DNA of 64,000 bases from HXMU1420-13 sp963691715. Lineage in GTDB: Bacteria; Bacteroidota; Rhodothermia; Balneolales; Balneolaceae. The translations under genes and the position numbers were made by a program. Position 1 is the first letter of the stretch. The number at the start of each line of letters is the position of its first letter. The notes under the pieces are model-generated. The model was not told the origin of the DNA, searched no databases, and saw only the letters and a list, made by a program, of their open reading frames with translations. Below are positions 29,994 to 38,337 of this stretch, one piece after another. Location of the stretch: contig OY829281.1 of NCBI GenBank assembly GCA_963691715.1, forward strand, positions 1,922,001 through 1,986,000, read 5' to 3'.

Positions 29994-31187
29994 ATGGCAT
30001 CTTTAAAACCTTTCAGAGCATGGCGACCTAAGCCTGAATATATTACTGAAATCACTTGCTTACCTTACGATGTGGTTGACAAAAAAAAAGCACGTGAAAT
30101 ACTTAGTAATCAAGCATATAGCTACATGAAGGTTATACGCCCAGAAGCAGATTTTAAAGAACCTATTCCAATATATTCTAAGGAAGTTTATGTAAAAGGT
30201 AGAGATAATTTACACACGTTACTTTCTTCAGAGAAATTTCTCCATGAAAAAAATGATGCTCTTTATGTGTATCAACTAAAATGGGATAAAGGAATTAAAA
30301 CTGGAATTTTTGGGTGTGTTTCAGTTGACGATTATGACAATGGCGTTATCTTAAAACATGAACTAACTCAACCTGATAAAGAAGACGATCGAACTAAACA
30401 TATACTTACACAGAAAGCTCACGCCGAACCAGTGATGCTTACTTTTGAATCATCCGATGCAATCCAATCCTTGATTAATGAGGCAATCGTTAGCTCACCA
30501 CTATATACATTTACCACAGAAGATGAGGTGGAGCATATTATTTGGAGGCTTGATCATACAGATTCAATGGTCGAAGCTTTTAAAACGGTTGACCATATTT
30601 ATATTGCTGATGGACATCACCGTTGTGCAAGTGCTTCAAGAGCATCTAAAAAGATGCCTCACCATGACCATCCTGATATTCAACATTTCCCTGCTGTTCT
30701 ATTTCCTATGGATGAAGTTCAAATACTTTCTTACAATAGAATTGTATATAACGTAAATGATAATTTTATAGACCACCTAAAGACAAAATATCCTGTAATT
30801 ACAGATGCTTCGCCCATTCCAGATAAATCTGGTTATATATGCCTTTATTTCAAATCTAAATGGTATGGATTTTCCTTACCTCAATCAAAACATGAGGATC
30901 TCGCATCACAATTGGATGTAGCACGATTACAAGAATTTATTTTAGAACCATACTTTGGAATTACTAATCAGAGATTAGATAATAACATCTCATTTGTAGG
31001 TGGTATACATGGAAGTAGAAAACTTGAATCTATAGTAGATTCAGGAACTGCTGATGTGGCTATAAGTATGTTTCCAACCAGTATTGATGAACTAATAGCT
31101 GTATCTGATGCTGGTTTACTCATGCCTCCAAAATCAACTTGGTTTGAACCAAAATTAAGATCAGGTTTACTAATACACACATTTTAA
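29994..31187 (+). CDS. DUF1015 protein, serC-linked
   Basis: 397 residues. Conserved DUF1015 segments are visible: KPFRAWRPKPEYITEITCLP with YDVVD near the start, HELTQPDKEDDRTKHI near 122-137, YIADGHHRCASASRASKK near 203-220, and the late NNISFVGGIHG and MFPTSIDELIAVSDAGLLMP stretches. The ADGHHR and GGIHG motifs look like catalytic or metal-site residues, but I know no established activity. It lies 22 bases before serC in the same direction, an association common in this group, which suggests a link to serine metabolism. Confidence 0.85.
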   Translation: MASLKPFRAWRPKPEYITEITCLPYDVVDKKKAREILSNQAYSYMKVIRPEADFKEPIPIYSKEVYVKGRDNLHTLLSSEKFLHEKNDALYVYQLKWDKGIKTGIFGCVSVDDYDNGVILKHELTQPDKEDDRTKHILTQKAHAEPVMLTFESSDAIQSLINEAIVSSPLYTFTTEDEVEHIIWRLDHTDSMVEAFKTVDHIYIADGHHRCASASRASKKMPHHDHPDIQHFPAVLFPMDEVQILSYNRIVYNVNDNFIDHLKTKYPVITDASPIPDKSGYICLYFKSKWYGFSLPQSKHEDLASQLDVARLQEFILEPYFGITNQRLDNNISFVGGIHGSRKLESIVDSGTADVAISMFPTSIDELIAVSDAGLLMPPKSTWFEPKLRSGLLIHTF

Positions 31188-31209
31188 TCACACACTATCA
31201 AGTATAACA

Positions 31210-32289
31210 ATGAACAGAATACACAATTTTAGCGCCGGCCCTGCCGCATTACCACTTGAAGTCTTAGAAAGAGCAAAAAAAGATTTTGTCGACTATAAAG
31301 GTACTGGAACATCAGTTATTGAGAAATCGCATCGAGGTGCAGATTATGTCGCCATCGATGCCCATGCTCGCGAACAACTTGTAAATATTTTAAATCTTAA
31401 CGATGATTATGATGTGCTTTTTCTTCAAGGGGGAGCAAGCACACAATTCTTAACCGTTCCATTCAATTTCTTATCTGAAGGTGATATAGCCGATTACATA
31501 AATACTGGTGCGTGGAGCACCAAAGCGATTAAAGAAGCCAAAATTTTTGGAAATGTGAATGAAGCTTACTCAAGTGCTGATACAAATTTTAATCACATTC
31601 CAACTAACGAGCAGTTGAAACTAACTCCTGAAGCTAAATATGTTCACTTTACTTCTAACAATACCATTTTTGGAACTCAGTTTGCTGATGAACCAGAAAC
31701 AAATGGTGTAAAACTAGTTTGTGATGCAAGCTCAGATTTTCTTTCTCGACCTATAAACATATCCAAATATGGTGTGCTCTATGCTGGCGCGCAGAAAAAT
31801 CTTGGCCCTGCTGGAGTAACTATTGTTATTGTGAATAAAGAATTCTTTTCAGCTAATGGAAAGTCTGATATTCCAACTATGATGAACTACAATACTCATG
31901 CAGGTAAAATGTTCAATACACCTCCTGTATTTGCAGTGTATATGGTTGGCTTAGTTCTTGATTGGATTCAGGAAAAAGGTGGATTAGATTATTTCAAAAC
32001 ATTTAATGAAGAGAAAGCTGCATTATTATATAATGAAATTGATGCCGATGATTTCTATGTGGGAACTGCAGAAAAAGCTTCTAGGTCGAACATGAATGTT
32101 TGCTTTAGAATTACTGATACTGATCTAGAAACCAAATTTTTAGCCGAAGCTTCTACCCAACATTTAGATGCTTTAAAAGGACATCGAAGTGTAGGTGGTA
32201 TTCGTGCAAGTATCTATAATGCATGCCCTCAAGAAAGCGTGGATGCTTTAGTTAGTTTCATGAAGGAATTCAGGGCTAAAAACGGATAA
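31210..32289 (+). CDS. serC: Phosphoserine aminotransferase
   Basis: 359 residues, class V PLP aminotransferase that makes 3-phosphoserine in serine synthesis (and the matching step of pyridoxal synthesis in some bacteria). FSAGPAALPLEVL opens the protein, SHRG is at 40-43, LFLQGGASTQF at 70-80 binds the phosphate group, and Lys196 in YAGAQKNLGPAG is the PLP lysine. The C-terminal HRSVGGIRASIYNA is the substrate-side Arg segment. A strong terminator follows. Confidence 0.95.
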   Translation: MNRIHNFSAGPAALPLEVLERAKKDFVDYKGTGTSVIEKSHRGADYVAIDAHAREQLVNILNLNDDYDVLFLQGGASTQFLTVPFNFLSEGDIADYINTGAWSTKAIKEAKIFGNVNEAYSSADTNFNHIPTNEQLKLTPEAKYVHFTSNNTIFGTQFADEPETNGVKLVCDASSDFLSRPINISKYGVLYAGAQKNLGPAGVTIVIVNKEFFSANGKSDIPTMMNYNTHAGKMFNTPPVFAVYMVGLVLDWIQEKGGLDYFKTFNEEKAALLYNEIDADDFYVGTAEKASRSNMNVCFRITDTDLETKFLAEASTQHLDALKGHRSVGGIRASIYNACPQESVDALVSFMKEFRAKNG

Positions 32290-32310
32290 TATACTTTCGA
32301 TTTAATTTTT

Positions 32311-32341
32311 AAGGGATTCTATTAACGGAATCCCTTTTTTT
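32311..32341 (+). terminator. Terminator after serC
   Basis: AAGGGATTC (32311-32319) and GAATCCCTT (32328-32336), 8-base loop, then a run of T. The end overlaps the stop codon of the convergent rhomboid gene. Confidence 0.88.
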
Positions 32342-32933
32342 ACCCATAAAACCCGAATACTGTGAGGAAATGGTCAATAGTATTGGGTACAAAAGCAAAC
32401 ATATAAATTAGCCCCCATAGTGCGCCTCCAATATGTGCTTCGTGATTAATTTTACCCTCTTTCTTACTTGCCCAGATACTATAACCCACGAATAAAGCTC
32501 CAAAAATGACTGCGGGCACACCAATTGGAATCAACATAAGGTAAATGGGTTCGAATGGAAATATAATGATGAAAGCAAAAAGTACAGATTCTACAGCTCC
32601 TGAGGCACCAATTGTAGCATAAGATGGGTTGTCTTTATGGCGTATCAATGATGGAATGGAGGATGCCAATAAACCAGTGAAATACAGTATTAAAAAGTGA
32701 ATCTCTCCAATTGAACGTTCTAAAACCGGCGCAAAGAAAAACAGTGTAATCATATTAAAGGCTAAGTGTATGTAGCCTCCGTGTAGAAACCCTGATGTAA
32801 TTAATTCATACCATGTATTGTTTCTCAGGGTTCGATAAGGCACAAACATACCTGTCTCCATAATTCTAGGCATATTAAATGCGGCTAAAGACACCATAAT
32901 ATTTACGGTAATTAAAAGTAGCGTTACACTCAT
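32340..32933 (-). CDS. Rhomboid intramembrane serine protease
   Basis: 197 residues, six predicted helices. The catalytic dyad is Ser111 in GASGA and His167 in HEAHIGGALWG. The supporting HxxxN motif is His56 to Asn60 (GGYIHLAFNM), and the ELITSGFLH loop region is standard. Rhomboids cleave membrane helices of partner proteins. No substrate is implied by the neighbours. Length is that of the minimal bacterial form. Confidence 0.92.
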   Translation of the reverse strand: MSVTLLLITVNIMVSLAAFNMPRIMETGMFVPYRTLRNNTWYELITSGFLHGGYIHLAFNMITLFFFAPVLERSIGEIHFLILYFTGLLASSIPSLIRHKDNPSYATIGASGAVESVLFAFIIIFPFEPIYLMLIPIGVPAVIFGALFVGYSIWASKKEGKINHEAHIGGALWGLIYMFAFVPNTIDHFLTVFGFYG

Positions 32934-33234
32934 TGATGACTTTCTTGTTATTTAAATCTACTGCTTATTTATATGCAGAATATAAAGTATAAAGAACAAA
33001 TCTCATTTGTGTGATATTAATATTTGAAATAAGAACCTCTTAGAAATGAACTATTAATTCCTTGATCATTTATAGTCAATGTTTCTCTTACTATTTATAT
33101 TTAATTGAAATAGCAATCACTTTTCAAGTTTTAGGGGGTATAAACGCATGATCATGCAGTAAAAAAAAATTACGAGTCAAATTTAAATTTTATAAAATTG
33201 CAGATATATTAAGTACTAACCTCTATCTTTAAAT
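32934..33234. other. 300-base intergenic region upstream of rlpA
   Basis: A/T-rich, no coding frame. It holds a perfect 12-base palindrome GCATGATCATGC at 33146-33157, about 80 bases before rlpA, followed by a run of A. It could be a binding site; nothing else is evident. Confidence 0.35.
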
Positions 33235-33903
33235 ATGAAATTTTCACTGACAAATTTTAGTCTTCTCTTAATTGCGTTAATATTTACCACCCATTGTGGA
33301 ATCGTCCCTAAAACTAAAAGTGCTACTGTGGGGAAAAAAGCATCGAAAAATGAAATTGAAACAGGGGTTGCGAGCTGGTATGGCCCTAATTTTCATGGAA
33401 AACTAACAGCTAATGGCGAAATTTATGATATGGATGGAATGACCGCGGCTCATCGTACTCTTCCATTCGGTTCTGAGGTGGTTGTAGAAAATTTAGATAA
33501 TGGAAAAAAAACTCGTGTCCGTATCAACGATCGGGGTCCTTTCGCAAAAGATAGAATAATAGATTTATCTCGTGCCGCTGCAACAGAAGTAGATATGATT
33601 GGTCCGGGTACTGCAAATGTTCGTCTTTTTCTTGTTAAGGGAGATTTAAAAAATTCTAGAGTCACAAATTTAAAGGTAGCTAACTATACTATACAATTAG
33701 CTTCCTTTGATAATGTGAGACAAGCAACACAAACATCTGTACAAATAGAAGGTAGCCGTGTAGAGCGATTAACTGTTAATGGTAAGTTAGTCTTTCGTGT
33801 GTACTATGGAAATTACCAAGATACATCTAGAGCCCAGTCGGATCTTGACAAACTTAAAGCACGGGGCTTTGATGGATTTGTGAAACAAATAGAAAACGAT
33901 TGA
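33235..33903 (+). CDS. rlpA: RlpA-like lipoprotein with SPOR domain
   Basis: 222 residues. The N-terminus is a signal with a possible lipobox at Cys21 (FTTHCG). The RlpA double-psi beta-barrel runs from about 43 to 130: ETGVASWYGPNFHGKLTANG, AAHRTLPFGSEVVV, RINDRGPFAKDRIIDLSRAA with its Asp/Arg active-site residues. The C-terminal SPOR domain (about 145-220) binds denuded peptidoglycan. RlpA proteins cleave bare glycan strands at division sites. It sits 64 bases before crtI with no evident functional link. Confidence 0.88.
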   Translation: MKFSLTNFSLLLIALIFTTHCGIVPKTKSATVGKKASKNEIETGVASWYGPNFHGKLTANGEIYDMDGMTAAHRTLPFGSEVVVENLDNGKKTRVRINDRGPFAKDRIIDLSRAAATEVDMIGPGTANVRLFLVKGDLKNSRVTNLKVANYTIQLASFDNVRQATQTSVQIEGSRVERLTVNGKLVFRVYYGNYQDTSRAQSDLDKLKARGFDGFVKQIEND

Positions 33904-33967
33904 TATTTTTCGGGATTGATGGGCTTCTTTTTTAGGTTATTAATCCGAAATCGAAAAAAAAGAGTCC

Positions 33968-35446
33968 ATGAAAAAAAATATCATTATCATTGGAAGTGGT
34001 TTTGGCGGATTGGGTGCCGCTTCACGACTTTTATCAGCAGGCCATAATGTAACCATTATTGAAAAGAGAGATAAATTAGGAGGACGTGCTTATGTTTATG
34101 AGCAAAATGGATTTAAATTTGATGGCGGTCCAACAGTAATTACTGCGCCTTTTATGTTTGATGACATTTGGGAGGCTGCAGGAAAAAAGCGCTCTGATTA
34201 TGTAGAATTTGTTCCTTGTAATCCATTTTATCGCATCTATGACGATAAAGGGATTAGTTTTGATTACAACAACGATCATGAATTCACATTAAAAGAAATT
34301 GATAAAAGATGTCCTTCTGATAAAGCTGGCTATGAAAAGTTTTTAGGTACAACCAAAGCTATTTTTGACAAAGGTTTTACTGAACTAGCGGATCAGCCTT
34401 TTTTAAATTTCACTGATATGCTAAAAGTGGCTCCTGATCTAATAAAGCTGCAATCTTACAAGAATGTATACAATTATGTAGCCCAGTTTATTAAAGATGA
34501 TTTCCTTCGAATGTGTTTTTCTTTTCATCCTTTACTAGTTGGTGGTAACCCTTTTGATACTACCTCTATTTATGCAATGATCCATTATTTAGAACGTGAA
34601 TGGGGTGTTCATTATGCGATGGGAGGGACAGGAGCTATTGTACAGGCTTTTGAAAAACTAATATCTGAGCAAGGCGGAAAATTTCATCTTGATACAGAAG
34701 TGGAAGAGATTCTTGTAAAAAATAGAAAAGCTGTGGGTGTTCGTCTTCAAAATGGAGAAAAGTTAGATGCAGATATTGTTGTTTCTAATGCTGATGTTGC
34801 ATTTACTTACAAAAATCTAATTAATCCAAATCATCGTAGAAAATATACAGATCGTAAAATTGCTAGAACTAAATACAGCATGTCGCTTTTTGTGATCTAT
34901 TTTGGAACCAAAAAAAGGTATCTAGACTCAGGGTTGGCACATCACAACATTATCCTGGGTCCTAGGTATAAAGCATTATTGGATGATATTTTTCACAAGA
35001 AACATGTAGCGGACGATTTTTCATTATATCTCCATATGCCAACTATCACTGATAGTAGTATTGCCCCTGAAGGCCATGAAGGGTTTTATGTTTTATCGCC
35101 CGTTCCTCATTTAGATAGTGGCACAGATTGGAATGAATTCGCACCTATCTATAAAGACCGGATTATGGATTTCCTAGAAGAAAACTATTTACCAGATTTG
35201 AAAGAAAATTTAGTTGCTGAGCATTATATAGATCCGCTCCACTTTCAAAATACTCTTAATAGTTATAAAGGCTCTGCTTTTTCTGTCGAACCTATTTTAA
35301 CCCAATCGGCTTGGTTTCGTCCCCACAATAAATCTGAGGATGTTGATGATCTTTATTTTGTAGGAGCAGGAACGCACCCTGGCGCAGGACTGCCAGGAGT
35401 TCTTTCAAGTAGTATTATTGCACAAAATTTAATTGGGAAGGCATAA
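33968..35446 (+). CDS. crtI: Phytoene desaturase (CrtI-type)
   Basis: 492 residues: FAD-binding start IIIIGSGFGGLGAASRLLSA, the GGRAYVYEQNGFKFDGGPT segment typical of CrtI, and the C-terminal LYFVGAGTHPGAGLPGVLSS. CrtI removes hydrogens from phytoene to give neurosporene- or lycopene-type carotenoids, consistent with the pigmented cells usual in this lineage. No crtB or other carotenoid genes are in the window. Number of desaturation steps cannot be told. Confidence 0.9.
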   Translation: MKKNIIIIGSGFGGLGAASRLLSAGHNVTIIEKRDKLGGRAYVYEQNGFKFDGGPTVITAPFMFDDIWEAAGKKRSDYVEFVPCNPFYRIYDDKGISFDYNNDHEFTLKEIDKRCPSDKAGYEKFLGTTKAIFDKGFTELADQPFLNFTDMLKVAPDLIKLQSYKNVYNYVAQFIKDDFLRMCFSFHPLLVGGNPFDTTSIYAMIHYLEREWGVHYAMGGTGAIVQAFEKLISEQGGKFHLDTEVEEILVKNRKAVGVRLQNGEKLDADIVVSNADVAFTYKNLINPNHRRKYTDRKIARTKYSMSLFVIYFGTKKRYLDSGLAHHNIILGPRYKALLDDIFHKKHVADDFSLYLHMPTITDSSIAPEGHEGFYVLSPVPHLDSGTDWNEFAPIYKDRIMDFLEENYLPDLKENLVAEHYIDPLHFQNTLNSYKGSAFSVEPILTQSAWFRPHNKSEDVDDLYFVGAGTHPGAGLPGVLSSSIIAQNLIGKA

Positions 35447-35546
35447 CAAAGGTTTTATTTATTCTCAACAAATTGATGAATGAAATCTGCTTTAATTACA
35501 ACCTTAGTTCTACTATAATTTTAAAGTAAACCATCCAAATGTACAC

Positions 35547-36080
35547 ATGTACTTGTTAATCCTAACTATTCTTACTATTCATATTGATGTATTAAACATA
35601 GACTTCGGTGCTCAAAAAGACGGGCGCGACTGGCGAATTATTAATGATGGTGTGATGGGTGGGATTTCCATCGGAGAAGCGGGATTAGATGATAATTCAA
35701 TGCTTTTTGTGGGTCAATTATCCTTTGAAAACAATGGAGGTTTTGCATCTTTAAGAAGTAATCGTATAAACCTCCGTTTAGAAAATGCTGAATTTATAGA
35801 AATAAGATATCGCCTTAAGGGAATTAATTTTTCGTTTATGTTCGAGCAATATGCTCGCTTTTGGCAGCCTTATTATTCGTATCCACTAGAAACTACCGAT
35901 GGTGAATGGATCACCAAAAAGATTCCAGTTCAAAGCCTCATGGAAACAAGAATGTCAGAATATACAGGCGAAACATTCAATCAGAATAAAGCTCGCCCTT
36001 TCTTTCGAATAGGGTTCATCTCTAATGATAAAAAAGAGAAACGGTTTGAACTAGAAATCGACTATATCTCTATTTATTAA
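35547..36080 (+). CDS. CIA30-domain protein
   Basis: 177 residues starting with a hydrophobic stretch (YLLILTILTIHIDVL) that is a weak signal peptide. The NDGVMGGISIGEA motif near 33-45 is the hallmark of the CIA30 (NDUFAF1-like) galactose-binding-like fold, followed by beta-rich sequence with FASLRSNRINLRL and ARPFFRIGFIS. In mitochondria the domain helps assemble complex I; the bacterial role is unknown. Its last 11 bases overlap the convergent aldolase gene. Confidence 0.8.
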   Translation: MYLLILTILTIHIDVLNIDFGAQKDGRDWRIINDGVMGGISIGEAGLDDNSMLFVGQLSFENNGGFASLRSNRINLRLENAEFIEIRYRLKGINFSFMFEQYARFWQPYYSYPLETTDGEWITKKIPVQSLMETRMSEYTGETFNQNKARPFFRIGFISNDKKEKRFELEIDYISIY

Positions 36081-36729
36081 GGCTCGCCTGAAGGTCTTCC
36101 CAATCTTTTAAAAATCGTGCAAGGCCACTATCCGTAAGTGGATGCTTTAACAGACCTGTAATTACACTTAGTGGCATTGTTGCGACGTCTGCTCCGGCTT
36201 TAGCACATTCCACAACATGCATCGGATGGCGAATGCTTGCAGCAAGCACTTCCGTTGGGAATCCATAGTTTACATAAATCTCTACGATATCACGAATCAA
36301 TTGCATTCCATCTGAAGAAATATCATCTAATCTACCCAAAAAAGGAGAGATATATGTTGCACCCGCTTTTGCAGCAATCAGTGCTTGTGTAGGAGAGAAG
36401 CAAAGTGTACAATTGGTTTTTATCCCCTCTTCAGAAAATGTCTTAATCGCTTTAATTCCATCTTTAATGAGTGGTATTTTAACAACCACATTATCCGCGA
36501 TTTTAGCAATTTTTCTTCCTTCTTCAACCATTTCATTGTATGTAGTAGATACAACTTCGGCTGAGACATCCCCCTCTACAATTTCGCAAATCTTTTTTAT
36601 ATGTCCTTCAAAATCACGAACCCCTACTTTAGCACATAAACTTGGGTTAGTTGTTACTCCATCAAGTACACCTAGATCGTGTGCTTCTTGTATTTCTTCT
36701 AAGTTTGCGGTATCAATAAAAAATTTCAT
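36070..36729 (-). CDS. Transaldolase/fructose-6-phosphate aldolase family
   Basis: 219 residues, the short single-domain TalC/FSA type. KFFIDTANLEEI opens the protein, VTTNPSLCAK is at 25-34, the Schiff-base Lys84 lies in VVVKIPL, and ISPFLGRLDD and the EVLAASIRHPMHV region follow. It either transfers a dihydroxyacetone unit between sugar phosphates (transaldolase) or splits fructose-6-phosphate; length alone does not decide. It converges on CIA30 with an 11-base overlap. Confidence 0.9.
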   Translation of the reverse strand: MKFFIDTANLEEIQEAHDLGVLDGVTTNPSLCAKVGVRDFEGHIKKICEIVEGDVSAEVVSTTYNEMVEEGRKIAKIADNVVVKIPLIKDGIKAIKTFSEEGIKTNCTLCFSPTQALIAAKAGATYISPFLGRLDDISSDGMQLIRDIVEIYVNYGFPTEVLAASIRHPMHVVECAKAGADVATMPLSVITGLLKHPLTDSGLARFLKDWEDLQASLNK

Positions 36730-36902
36730 AAAAATAAGAGAGTTATATCAAACATTATTTCAAATTAAGGAAACATATGATAGTAATCATTTAAAATTGT
36801 AAAGATATAATTGCTTTTTTTTACATGCTAAAACTCCTTTAGACTGAACTATTTAGCGAACTTTCTAGTAGTAGTTGCAAACAAAATTTATTCTATATAT
36901 CT

Positions 36903-38336
36903 GTGAAAAAAATATTCTTTCCTGTTTTAATAGTATCCTTTTTATTAATCGGTTGCGGTGGCAGTGACTCTAACGAACCTTCAAAACCATCTGGAGGTGG
37001 CTGGGGTGGCTGGGGCTCTGGAAATACTACCAGCGCAACAAGTGTAGAAACTCAAACTGTAAGCTTACAGTCTATTGCTGAACAAGTACGCTCATTTGGC
37101 ACTATCAAAGCTCAAAACGTGATTGCAATAACTCCCCAAATAAGTAATACTATTACCAATTTTTATGTTGATTTAGGAGATACTGTAAAAGCGAGTCAGC
37201 TTCTTGCTAAAATCAACAACACTACTTTCAAAGACCAACTTGCTCAAGCAGAAGCACAATTAATGCAAAGCGAAATAGCAGTATCAAGAGATAGTGCTGC
37301 TTATTCTAGAGCAAAAATGTTAGCGGAAAAAGAATTATCAAGTATTGCAGATGAAGAGATTGCAAAAGCTAATTATCAAAGTTCTTTAGCAGCGTTGGAA
37401 TCAGCAAAAGCTTCACTTACCCAAGCAAAAGAAAATTTCAGCTTTACTGAAGTGCGTTCTCCAGTAAATGGTGTAATTCTATCAAAAACAGGAGAAGAAG
37501 GAGATGTTGCTTCTTCTGCGCAGGCTCTCTTTGAAATTGCAAATCTTGTAGGATATGAAACCCGTGTATTTTTACCTGTACAAGATTGGAGATTTGTAAA
37601 AATAGGACAACCTGTAAATTTAAGGGTATCGAATGAATCAGAATCTTCTGCAGTAGGGATTATTAGCAGAAAAAGCCCACAACTTGATCCAACTACTGGT
37701 TTAGGGGAAGTTGTTGTTTCACTTACGAATACAGGACCAAACATCTTTCCAGGAGTATTAACGGAAAATGTAATTGACATTGATTTTAAAGAACAAACCA
37801 TTGTTGTACCAAGATCTGCGCTTGTCGAAAAGGTAGAGACAACCGTAGAACCTGAATCTAATACAATAACATTAGCAAAAACTTATTCCGTATTTGTGTC
37901 TGTTGGTGATACAACAGCAGAATTAAGATCATTAAAGTTAGGGATTGAACAAGGCGACAAAATTGAAATAATTGAAGGATTGAACGCTGGAGAAAGCATC
38001 ATTGTAACTGGCCAAACCAGTTTAAAAGATGGCGCAAAAATACGAGTAGCAACCGGTGCCAATTTTACATCTCCAGAAGGCACAACCGTATCTGGTAGTG
38101 GTAGCTGGGGTGCAGGTACTTCGAATTCTGGAGCTGGTGGTTGGAGCAGAGGTACAACTACTGGTGCTACAAACGACTCAACAACATCTGAAACTGTTCG
38201 AAGAACTCGAAGAGCTGGCGCATATATGAGTGATGATCATCGCCGTAAAATGAGAGAGAGAATGCAAAATATGAATCCAGAAGAGAGAAAAGCATTAATG
38301 GATAGCATAAGAACCGCTAATACTTCAGAAAACTAA
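36903..38336 (+). CDS. RND efflux adaptor, lipoprotein
   Basis: 477 residues from GTG 36903. Lipoprotein signal ending LLIGC at Cys18, then a Gly/Trp-rich linker (31-40, GGGWGGWGSG). The adaptor follows: lipoyl half-motifs around residues 60-90 and 180-200 (SPVNGVILSKTGEEGD), a coiled-coil hairpin between (about 100-170), a beta-barrel and a membrane-proximal domain. The C-terminal 80 residues are unusual: a second Gly/Ser/Trp-rich linker and a basic helix (DDHRRKMRERMQNMNPEER). It is the periplasmic link for the two pumps that follow, whose first ATG is one base after this stop. Confidence 0.92.
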   Translation: MKKIFFPVLIVSFLLIGCGGSDSNEPSKPSGGGWGGWGSGNTTSATSVETQTVSLQSIAEQVRSFGTIKAQNVIAITPQISNTITNFYVDLGDTVKASQLLAKINNTTFKDQLAQAEAQLMQSEIAVSRDSAAYSRAKMLAEKELSSIADEEIAKANYQSSLAALESAKASLTQAKENFSFTEVRSPVNGVILSKTGEEGDVASSAQALFEIANLVGYETRVFLPVQDWRFVKIGQPVNLRVSNESESSAVGIISRKSPQLDPTTGLGEVVVSLTNTGPNIFPGVLTENVIDIDFKEQTIVVPRSALVEKVETTVEPESNTITLAKTYSVFVSVGDTTAELRSLKLGIEQGDKIEIIEGLNAGESIIVTGQTSLKDGAKIRVATGANFTSPEGTTVSGSGSWGAGTSNSGAGGWSRGTTTGATNDSTTSETVRRTRRAGAYMSDDHRRKMRERMQNMNPEERKALMDSIRTANTSEN

Positions 38337-38337
38337 T

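Noticed and set aside
33146..33157. GCATGATCATGC palindrome as a regulator site for rlpA
   Set aside because: A single 12-base palindrome without a second copy or known match is not enough to call an operator; recorded only in the intergenic entry.
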